This document shows, in pieces, positions 8,164-15,082 of a stretch of 64,000 nucleotides of DNA. The stretch is taken from assembly GCA_036490215.1 (NCBI GenBank), contig DASXEH010000077.1, forward strand, positions 62,001-126,000, given 5' to 3'. This DNA is from JASHSH01 sp036490215. Its GTDB lineage: Bacteria; Pseudomonadota; Alphaproteobacteria; Rhodospirillales; Magnetospirillaceae. A model generated the notes under the pieces. That model was not told where the DNA came from. It was given only the letters and a program-made list of their open reading frames with translations, and did not search any database. The translations under genes were made by a program, and so were the position numbers. Numbering within the stretch: the stretch's first letter is position 1; every line of letters starts with the position of its first letter.

Positions 8164-8287
8164 GCATCACCTTTTCCACATCGATCCGGTCATAGTCCTT
8201 ATGGGTGCCGAGCCATTTGATCCAGACAATCGACTTTTCAAAATCGACGGTACTTATTTCTCTCCTAGTTGTGAACCGCCGGCACAT
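8153..8287 (-). pseudogene. Truncated HigB-like toxin remnant
   Basis: An open frame of 44 residues ends STVDFEKSIVWIKWLGTHKD then YDRIDVEKVMHGD. The I-V-W-I-K-W-L-G-T-H-x-x-Y-D-R-I-D block is the C-terminal core of HigB-type mRNA interferases. Complete HigB proteins have about 95-110 residues. The frame stays open upstream of the ATG at 8287 but that sequence (P-Y-R-G-M-C-R-R-F region and before) does not show the rest of the fold. It overlaps the antitoxin start by 11 bases as in intact higBA operons. The most likely reading is a decayed toxin with a retained antitoxin; a short divergent functional toxin cannot be excluded. Confidence 0.6.
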
Positions 8288-8469
8288 ACCCCGGTAGGGA
8301 TTGTTAGCCCTCTGGAATCGCGGTGCTTTATCTAAGCCCTGCCAAAAGCGGCCGAGATTCTTTGCAGTTTGGTAATCTCGCCCCTCTTTTTTTAGCCCAT
8401 TCCTTATATAATCGGCCCCACGGAGAGTTGGCGTCTCTCGGGAGAGAGAGCGCCGTTGGGGTGTGTGGT

Positions 8470-11400
8470 ATGGGGCTGTTGAGCGCGACGAATCTGTCGC
8501 CCTGGCTGGTCGCGTTTTCCCTGAACATCGCGATGGGGTTGGTGCTCATCCTCATCTACAACGCCGCGCGCTCGGCGTTGCGCGATGAGCGGCGCCAGAT
8601 CGCGACCGCGCCTTTGATCGGCCTGCTGTTCGGCATCAGCGCCATCGTCTCGATGAACTATCCGGTGCACACGTCCTCCGGGCTCAGCATCGACGCGCGC
8701 ACCGTCTTCGTCCTGGTCGGCAGCCTGTTCGGCGGACCGATCGGCGGTGTCATCACGGCAACGCTGACAGGCGGCTTCCGGCTGTTCTTGGGCGGCGTGG
8801 GCAGTTTGGCGGGATTCTTCTCGATCGTCGTCACCACCGGCGTGGGCCTTGCCGGGTGGTGGTGGTGCAGGAAGGTCAGCGATCTGCGCGCCCATGAGCT
8901 GTGGATCATCGGTTTCATCAACGCACTGCTGATCACCATCGAAGTCGATCTCATTCAGTGGGTCGACGGCGCGCCGGGCTTGCCGGCCGAGGCGATCGAG
9001 GCCGGTTTCGTGATATTTCCGCTGGGCACCGTCTTGCTCGGTTACGCAATGGGCATGAGCCACCACCGGATGTGGTCACGCCAACGCCAGCGTCTGGTCG
9101 ATATCGTCGAGACCACCACTGACTTGATTTGGGAGACCGATGCCGAAGGGCGGCTGACCTATCTCTCTGATCGCCACTTCGACATCCTCGGCGTCAAGCC
9201 CGAGGACTATATCGGCCAACGTCCCACCGATGTCGGTTCTCTGTGGATCGACGAAGCCACGGCGCGCATCGGCGAAGATGCCTATGCCACGCACAAACCC
9301 TATTCGGGTCTTCTGAAGCGGACCCACCATCGCGACGGCTCGGCCCGCATTCTCCTGTTGAACGCCCGGCCGCGATTCGACGATCGCGGCCGTTTCCAAG
9401 GGTATCGCGGCACGTCGCAAGACGTCACCGCCAGCCAGCATATGGAAGACGAGCTGCGCCGCAGCCGCGACGGCTTGGTGCGCGCCCAGAGGATGGGCCA
9501 GATCGGCAGCGGCGAAGTCGACTTCATCACCGGCGTGACGATTTGGTCCGACGAGATGTACGCGATGATGGGATTCGACAAGGCCGGCGGCGCGTCGCTC
9601 GAACGCTATCTGCCCTATGTCCATCCCGACGACCGGTCGCTGCTCGAACTCTGGCGCGAGCGGAACAACAAAGGCGAACAAAGCCCGCCGATCGAATACC
9701 GCTTTGTCCGGCCCGATGGCGAATTGCGCTGGTTCCATCGCGAGGCGGCGGTGGAATGCGACGCCCAGGGCCGTGCCGTCAAGCTCTATACGACGCAGCA
9801 GGACGTCACCGAGCAGCGCCAAACCGAGAACGCGCTGCGCCGCAGCCTGCGCACGCAGCGGATGATGAGCGACTGCAATCAGATCCTGATCCATGCGCGC
9901 GATGAGGCGCAGCTGGTGCGCGATATCTGCCGCACCATATGCGAGATCGGCGGCTACGCGCAGGCCTGGGTGGGGTTGGTCGGCCATGACGCCGAGAAAT
10001 CGATCGTCCCCGTCGCCGCGTTCAATGTCGATGGCCAGGCGGTGGCCGATGCCTATGTCCAGACACTGAACATCACCTGGGACGAAAACGATGCCCGCGG
10101 CCGCGGGCCGATCGGACGCTGCATTCGTTCACGACAGGTCGTCATCGCGCGCGATACCGATCCATCCGCCGACCTGGCACGCTGGCGCAGCCTGGTGAAG
10201 ACTTTGGGGTTCCGCTCCACGCTCACCCTTCCGCTCTACGACGAAAGCCAGGTCTTCGCGGTGCTGGGCATCTACGCCAAAATTTCGGACGCGTTCGACA
10301 GCGCCGAGATCGAGATGATGACCGAACTCGGTTCGGATATCGCCTATGGCCTGCGAGGGCTGCGGACACGCGCCGAACGCAACGAGGCGACGCGGGAACT
10401 GGCCGAGACCAAGGATGCATTGCGCGCGATCATGGACCATACGATCGATGGTCTGGTCACGATCGACGATCAGGGTACGATCCTCACTTTCAGCCGCCCG
10501 GCCGAAGCCATCTTCGGCCTGGCCGCCGATGAGGCGATCGGCGGCAGCGTATCGATGCTGATCCAGCCGCCGCAGGGTTCCCGCAGCGACGACGACGTGA
10601 CCCGCGTTCTGGCGGCCGGCCTGCCGCGGATCGTCGGCCGCGGGCGTGAGGTGGTCGGCCGGCGCAAAGACGGCACCACCTTCCCGATGGACCTTCAGGT
10701 CGAGGAAATCCCCAGCGCCGCCGCCGGCCGCCGCTTCGTGGCTACCGTGCGCGACGTGACGCTGCGTAAACAGACCGAGGCTCAGCTGCAGCAGGCCCAG
10801 AAGATGGAAGCGATGGGCCAGCTCACTGGCGGCGTGGCCCATGACTTCAACAATCTGCTGGGCGTCATCCTCGGCCGTCTTGAACTGCTGGCGCTCGAAC
10901 TCGAAGACAATCCGCGCCAGCAGGCCTGGGCGCGAACCTGCGTCAAGGCGGTCGAGCGCGGCGCGACGCTGACCAAAAGCCTGCTTGCCTTCGCACGCCA
11001 GCAGGCCCTTGAGCCGATCGAGCTCGACCTCAACGGCGTGCTTGGCGATCTGGAAGACCTGATGCAGCGGACCCTGGGCGAGGCCTATGAATTCCGCGTC
11101 ACCAAACAGGCGAGTCTCTGGACTACGGAGGCCGATCCAGGTCAGCTCCAGAATGCGCTGCTCAATCTCGTGCTCAACGCTCGCGACGCCATGCCCAATG
11201 GCGGCCGCGTCACGGTCACCACCTCGAATGCGCAACTCGACAGCGACTATGCCGGCAGTCATCAGGACCTGCGGCCGGGCGACTATGTGCTGATGTCGGT
11301 GGCCGATACCGGCATGGGCATGTCGCCCGAAGTGATGGCGCGGGCCTTCGAGCCCTTCTACACCACCAAGGGCACGGGCAAGGGCAGCGGGCTCGGCCTC

Positions 11401-11955
11401 TCCATGGTCTATGGCTTCGTCAAGCAGAGCGGCGGCCATGTCGCCATCTACAGCGAGCCAGGTCACGGCACCAATATCCGCATCTATCTGCCGCGCAAGC
11501 ACGGTGCCGCTGTTGTGGAAGAGCAGAAGCCGCAGGCCATCGTCGGCGGGACGGAGACCATCCTGATCGTCGAAGACAACGAGGACATGCGCGATCTGAC
11601 GCGCCTACAGCTGGAACGCCTCGGATATACGATCTTCGATGCCGGTGATGCGGCGGACGGGCTGACGACTCTCACGGACCATCCCGAAATTGCACTCCTG
11701 CTGACCGATGTGGTTTTGCCGCATGGTCAGAACGGACCCCAGCTTGCGCAGAAGGCGCTGGCGCACGTGCCGCATCTCGCCGTGGTCTTTATGTCGGGCT
11801 ACAACGAGCAGCACGAGGAGATCGAGAAGGCGCGGGGCGACCGGCCGCTGCGGCTGCTCCAAAAGCCGTTCCATGTGGCGGCGCTGGCGGCACAGCTGCG
11901 CGCCGCGCTCGACGACGCCAATCGAATTCGGAATTCAGACGCCGCGGCCGAGTGA
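8470..11955 (+). CDS. Membrane-anchored hybrid sensor histidine kinase (5TM-PAS-PAS-GAF-PAS-HisKA-HATPase-REC)
   Basis: A 1161-residue sensor. The first ~190 residues form several membrane helices with MNYPVHTSSGLSIDARTVFV and GSLFGGPIGGVITATLTGGF, resembling the 5TM LytS/YhcK (5TMR_LYT) receptor. PAS domains follow (TTDLIWETDAEGRLTYLSDR; IGSGEVDFITGVTIWSDEMY), then a GAF domain (from MMSDCNQILIHARDEAQLVR) and another PAS. The H-box GGVAHDFNNLLGVILGRLE has phospho-acceptor His791, followed by the ATPase domain and a receiver with Asp1080 in LLLTDVVLP. It is self-contained, with no response regulator next to it. ATG 8470 was chosen because the protein then begins at a hydrophobic segment; an in-frame GTG at 8461 follows GGGAGAGAG and is a credible alternative. 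Confidence 0.9.
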   Translation: MGLLSATNLSPWLVAFSLNIAMGLVLILIYNAARSALRDERRQIATAPLIGLLFGISAIVSMNYPVHTSSGLSIDARTVFVLVGSLFGGPIGGVITATLTGGFRLFLGGVGSLAGFFSIVVTTGVGLAGWWWCRKVSDLRAHELWIIGFINALLITIEVDLIQWVDGAPGLPAEAIEAGFVIFPLGTVLLGYAMGMSHHRMWSRQRQRLVDIVETTTDLIWETDAEGRLTYLSDRHFDILGVKPEDYIGQRPTDVGSLWIDEATARIGEDAYATHKPYSGLLKRTHHRDGSARILLLNARPRFDDRGRFQGYRGTSQDVTASQHMEDELRRSRDGLVRAQRMGQIGSGEVDFITGVTIWSDEMYAMMGFDKAGGASLERYLPYVHPDDRSLLELWRERNNKGEQSPPIEYRFVRPDGELRWFHREAAVECDAQGRAVKLYTTQQDVTEQRQTENALRRSLRTQRMMSDCNQILIHARDEAQLVRDICRTICEIGGYAQAWVGLVGHDAEKSIVPVAAFNVDGQAVADAYVQTLNITWDENDARGRGPIGRCIRSRQVVIARDTDPSADLARWRSLVKTLGFRSTLTLPLYDESQVFAVLGIYAKISDAFDSAEIEMMTELGSDIAYGLRGLRTRAERNEATRELAETKDALRAIMDHTIDGLVTIDDQGTILTFSRPAEAIFGLAADEAIGGSVSMLIQPPQGSRSDDDVTRVLAAGLPRIVGRGREVVGRRKDGTTFPMDLQVEEIPSAAAGRRFVATVRDVTLRKQTEAQLQQAQKMEAMGQLTGGVAHDFNNLLGVILGRLELLALELEDNPRQQAWARTCVKAVERGATLTKSLLAFARQQALEPIELDLNGVLGDLEDLMQRTLGEAYEFRVTKQASLWTTEADPGQLQNALLNLVLNARDAMPNGGRVTVTTSNAQLDSDYAGSHQDLRPGDYVLMSVADTGMGMSPEVMARAFEPFYTTKGTGKGSGLGLSMVYGFVKQSGGHVAIYSEPGHGTNIRIYLPRKHGAAVVEEQKPQAIVGGTETILIVEDNEDMRDLTRLQLERLGYTIFDAGDAADGLTTLTDHPEIALLLTDVVLPHGQNGPQLAQKALAHVPHLAVVFMSGYNEQHEEIEKARGDRPLRLLQKPFHVAALAAQLRAALDDANRIRNSDAAAE

Positions 11956-11980
11956 ATTCGCGTCGACAAATTTCGACATA

Positions 11981-11998
11981 CCCCGACACGGTTCGGGG
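11981..11998. terminator. Weak hairpin after the hybrid kinase gene
   Basis: CCCCGA and TCGGGG form a 6-bp stem with a 6-base loop, 26 bases after the kinase stop codon. No T-run follows on either strand, so intrinsic termination is doubtful; it may just stabilise the transcript end. Confidence 0.35.
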
Positions 11999-12081
11999 AT
12001 TATGACAGCGCTCGCGTAATACATTGCGCCCCTAGTCTTCGCTTCAACGGCAGCACAGCGCCACCCTGAAGCGAGGACGCC

Positions 12082-12252
12082 ATGAACGAGACCCCCAAAT
12101 TCGATTTCCGTGATCTGATGGCCGTTGCCGCCCAGATTCACGATCAAGGCGTTCCTGCCAAGCATGCGCCGCATCTGGCTTGCGAATGGAGCCGCGATGT
12201 CGGCACCGGCCGGATGGAATGCCATTGGGTCACCGATCTGCCGCAGCAGTGA
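12082..12252 (+). CDS. Small 56-residue protein of unknown function
   Basis: An ATG preceded by GAAGCGAGGACGCC opens a frame of 56 codons before a TGA. The protein starts MNETPKFDFRDLMAVAAQIH, continues DQGVPAKHAPHLACEWSRDV, and ends in GRMECHWVTDLPQQ. It has two cysteines (A-C-E-W and E-C-H-W) and three histidines but no signal peptide or membrane segment. The Shine-Dalgarno sequence, codon usage like its neighbours and absence of a competing frame support it as a real gene. I do not recognise the family. It lies between the hybrid kinase and a TetR regulator gene on the opposite strand. Confidence 0.7.
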   Translation: MNETPKFDFRDLMAVAAQIHDQGVPAKHAPHLACEWSRDVGTGRMECHWVTDLPQQ

Positions 12253-12268
12253 TAGGCGATCCGTCTTT

Positions 12269-12889
12269 CTAGTCCGGTTCGCGCGGCACCAGGTTCGCGA
12301 GAACCGAATCCGCATCGGGCATGTCCTCGGGCGGCAGCTGTCCTTCCAATCGCAATACCGCATAGCCGTGGACCAACGACCAGGCGGCGACCGTCGCGGC
12401 CTTGATCGCCCGCGCTGTGGATTGAGCTGGGAAGGCTGCGGCAACCGTCTCACCCAGTATTTGCCACGCCTTTGCCGCTTCGCTTTCCAACGCGTCATGG
12501 CGGCCGAAGCCCGGCCGCGCGGCGCCGAACATCAAGCGATAGAGCCCGGGATGGGTGAGCGCGAATGCGATATAGGTCTGGCCCAACGCACGCAGCCGTC
12601 CCAGCGCATTGCGGCGCTTGGCGCCTTCCAATGCCGCTTCGAACGCCCGATTGATCTCGGTGAAGCCGCGACCGGCGATCGCCGCCAGCAGCGCGTCCTT
12701 GTCTGCGAAATGGCGGTAGACGGCCGCCGCCGAAACCTCGGTCTGGCGTGCCACCGCGCGAAGGCTCAGCGCCTCGAGACCCGACTCCTCAATCGCCCGC
12801 ACGCCTTCGTCGATCAAAGCTGCGGCCAGATCGCCGTGGTGATAGGCCCGTACAGCACCCTTGCTTGTGCTTTTCTCCGGGGCCTTCAT
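12269..12889 (-). CDS. TetR/AcrR-family transcriptional repressor
   Basis: A 206-residue regulator. The N-terminal helix-turn-helix reads ALSLRAVARQTEVSAAAVYR then HFADKDALLAAIAGRGF, with the typical lead-in YHHGDLAAALIDEGVRAIEE. The C-terminal ligand domain (FALTHPGLYRLMFGA, then WSLVHGYAVL) resembles the WHG/TetR_C_13 type. It is divergent from a small membrane-protein gene; the intervening DNA holds a palindrome and a 15-base direct repeat, so it probably represses both itself and that gene. The inducing ligand cannot be predicted. Confidence 0.92.
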   Translation of the reverse strand: MKAPEKSTSKGAVRAYHHGDLAAALIDEGVRAIEESGLEALSLRAVARQTEVSAAAVYRHFADKDALLAAIAGRGFTEINRAFEAALEGAKRRNALGRLRALGQTYIAFALTHPGLYRLMFGAARPGFGRHDALESEAAKAWQILGETVAAAFPAQSTARAIKAATVAAWSLVHGYAVLRLEGQLPPEDMPDADSVLANLVPREPD

Positions 12890-12915
12890 TGCCCGCTCGT
12901 GTCGGTGTTGACACT

Positions 12916-12963
12916 GTTCACATTGCGGCCTATGTTAATGTTAACAACGTTCACATTATGGCC
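12916..12963. promoter_or_regulatory. Probable TetR operator region between divergent genes
   Basis: TGTTAA-TG-TTAACA at 12933-12946 is a perfect inverted repeat. It is flanked by a direct repeat, GTTCACATTGCGGCC (12916-12930) and GTTCACATTATGGCC (12949-12963), whose starts are 33 bp apart, about three helical turns. The region is noticeably AT-rich and separates the divergent TetR and DUF2269-like genes. Regulator binding is inferred from symmetry and position. Confidence 0.65.
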
Positions 12964-13002
12964 GCGTTGCGGGCCAGCGGCAAGCACGAACGGAGCGCTC
13001 CC

Positions 13003-13470
13003 ATGGATTGGTATCCGATTCTCAAAACGGTGCATGTCGTCGGCGTGATCCTGTTCGTCGGCAATATCACCGTCACCGGCATGTGGAAGGCGATGGCCGA
13101 CCGGACCCGCGATCCGCACATCATCGCCTTTGCCCAGCGCCTGGTCACGCTGACTGATTGGGTCTTCACGCTGGGCGGCATCGTCCTGCTCGCGATCAGT
13201 GGCGCATTGACGGCGCAGATCGGCGGTTATGCGATGACCGCGCCTTGGCTGATCTGGGGCACCGCGCTGTTCGCACTTACCGGCGTCATCTGGATCGCGG
13301 TTCTGGTTCCCGCGCAGATGGCGCTCGGCCGCATGGCGAGAGAATTCGCCGTTTCGGGGGCAATCCCTGATCGCTATTGGCGGATCGAGCGCCGATGGAT
13401 GGTGTTCGGCATCGTCGCCACCATCCTGCCCATCGCCACCGTGGCGGTGATGGTATTCAAGGCGGGTTGA
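13003..13470 (+). CDS. DUF2269-like integral membrane protein
   Basis: A 155-residue protein starting MDWYPILKTVHVVGVILFVG with about four hydrophobic helices (near residues 6-24, 50-70, 80-100 and 130-150). The H-V-V-G-V-I-L-F-V-G-N pattern and the R-Y-W-R-I-E-R-R-W loop before the last helix match my recollection of DUF2269 (predicted integral membrane) proteins. The ATG follows a GGAG eight bases upstream; longer readings would run through the operator region. Probably controlled by the divergent TetR protein. No catalytic motif is visible and function is unknown. Confidence 0.75.
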   Translation: MDWYPILKTVHVVGVILFVGNITVTGMWKAMADRTRDPHIIAFAQRLVTLTDWVFTLGGIVLLAISGALTAQIGGYAMTAPWLIWGTALFALTGVIWIAVLVPAQMALGRMAREFAVSGAIPDRYWRIERRWMVFGIVATILPIATVAVMVFKAG

Positions 13471-13479
13471 TCGAGATCC

Positions 13480-14520
13480 CTATTTCGCCCTACCGGCAGC
13501 GCGCGCGAGCTGCATCACCGCGCGGCCGCAGATCGCATCGGCCGGCAAACCGGTGGTCTTGGTGTCGATCTCGGCCTGTTGCAGCAGATCGAGCGCCGTC
13601 GCGGCGCGTGCCGCGGGCCAGCGCGCCACCTGGCTGCGCAAGCGCTGTGCCGTGCGAAAGAATGGTTTGGGTTTCAGCGACGCGATCGCCTGATCGGCGG
13701 TCTTGCCCGCCCCGGTCATGCCGGCCAGCAGATGCAGCCGCTTGAAATGTCGCCCCAGCGCCCGCACCACGGCCACGGGATGGGTGCCTTCGCCGAGCAT
13801 CTTGTCCAGCACGCGCTGGGCCTGGGCCTGATCGCCATCGGCAGCGGCCAGCGCCAGATCATCGAGTGTCATCGCCGCGCCATCGCCAACGCAGGCCATC
13901 GCGTCTTCCAGGGTCAGGCGCCCCGGCCGGCCGAGATAGATCGCAACCTTTTCCAATTCGCCGCGCGTCGCGCGCCGATCGCCGCCCAGGTGATCGGTCA
14001 AATATTCGAAGGCATCGGCATCGGCGGCAATCCCATGCTTGCCCAGCACCTCGCGCACCACCCCGGCCAGCGCCTCGCCGTCATCCATATAGCAAGGGAT
14101 GGCGGCGGCGTTGTCGGCCTCCTCGAACAGGCTGCGCAGACCCGAGCGCGGCGACAAATCGCCCGCTTTCAGCAACACCAACGCATCGCCCCCGTCTGAA
14201 CTGGGTGGGGGCGCGGCCAGGAATCCCTTGGCCGCGTTGGTCGCGTGCTCGTCGGCATCGTCCACCAGGACCACGCGCCGGCCACCGCCGAAAGCCAGCG
14301 CCGCGGCTTCGTCGGCCAGACGCGCCGGATCGGCGGACAGCTGCGACGAGGTCAGCCGCGCCACCCGGAACGCATCGTTGAGATCGGGCACGACCGCCTT
14401 GGCCATCGCATCGACGCGCTCATCGGCCAGGCCCGCATCAGGCCCATAGACAAGGATCGCGCGCGCGGCCTTATCGGGTGCGGTCAGGAAGGAACGGATG
14501 CGCGCCGGCTGGATTTTCAT
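13480..14520 (-). CDS. holA: DNA polymerase III delta subunit HolA
   Basis: A 346-residue protein starting MKIQPARIRSFLTAPDKAAR, followed by AILVYGPDAGLADERVDA, the typical delta-subunit opening. FGGGRRVVLVDDADE and the long helical C-terminal clamp-loader domain (THPVAVVRALGRHFKRLHLL) fit the family. Delta opens the beta clamp within the clamp loader. The start was placed at this Met because upstream in-frame codons are unrelated to the family and run into lptE. It lies 19 bases downstream of lptE in the same operon. Confidence 0.95.
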   Translation of the reverse strand: MKIQPARIRSFLTAPDKAARAILVYGPDAGLADERVDAMAKAVVPDLNDAFRVARLTSSQLSADPARLADEAAALAFGGGRRVVLVDDADEHATNAAKGFLAAPPPSSDGGDALVLLKAGDLSPRSGLRSLFEEADNAAAIPCYMDDGEALAGVVREVLGKHGIAADADAFEYLTDHLGGDRRATRGELEKVAIYLGRPGRLTLEDAMACVGDGAAMTLDDLALAAADGDQAQAQRVLDKMLGEGTHPVAVVRALGRHFKRLHLLAGMTGAGKTADQAIASLKPKPFFRTAQRLRSQVARWPAARAATALDLLQQAEIDTKTTGLPADAICGRAVMQLARAAGRAK

Positions 14521-14539
14521 GGCCGCGTCCCGCGCATGT

Positions 14540-15082
14540 TCATGGGTTGCTATTGGCCGGCTGCTGACCCTCGGCCGCGGCGTGTGCCTCTTGGGCACGG
14601 ACGAAATAGGTGGCCATACGATTGCGCATTTCGATCGCGATCTCTTCGGCTGCGCGGCGCTGCACGTCGCTGCGGGCCACCACGTTCGAATATTGCTGGT
14701 TGAGATAATCGAAGCTGAAGTCGCGGGAGAACGTGCCGTTGGTCAGGCCGGTATCGCCTTCGTAGAGCGTAAAGGTCACCACATAGTTGACCGAGTCGCG
14801 GGTCGCGGTCTCATCTTTGGCGAGCGCGACCTGCGCCTCTGAAACTTCGAGCTTCACGTCGAGGCGATAGCGCGCATGGGCGGGCTGACCATTCGGATTG
14901 AGCCGCTGCAGGATTGCGTTGCGCACCAACTGGCCCTCGCGATCGGGCAAGGGCTGCACATAGATGGTCGCCATTTCCGACTGGACGCGCGGATCGACCG
15001 ACTGCCTGCCGTACAGCGCATGGAATCCGCAGCCGGCCAGCGCCAGCAGTGCCGCTCCGATGAGGGCGTTACGCCACCACAT
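14540..15082 (-). CDS. lptE: LPS-assembly lipoprotein LptE
   Basis: A 180-residue outer-membrane lipoprotein. The signal MWWRNALIGAALLALAGC ends in a lipobox (L-A-G-C) with acylated Cys18, followed by GFHALYGRQ, the short conserved start of mature LptE. The remainder is a small alpha/beta domain (YRLDVKLEVSEAQVALAKDE) that plugs the LptD barrel for lipopolysaccharide export. Its first 14 bases overlap the end of leuS, and holA follows. The leuS-lptE-holA order is standard for alphaproteobacteria. Confidence 0.93.
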   Translation of the reverse strand: MWWRNALIGAALLALAGCGFHALYGRQSVDPRVQSEMATIYVQPLPDREGQLVRNAILQRLNPNGQPAHARYRLDVKLEVSEAQVALAKDETATRDSVNYVVTFTLYEGDTGLTNGTFSRDFSFDYLNQQYSNVVARSDVQRRAAEEIAIEMRNRMATYFVRAQEAHAAAEGQQPANSNP

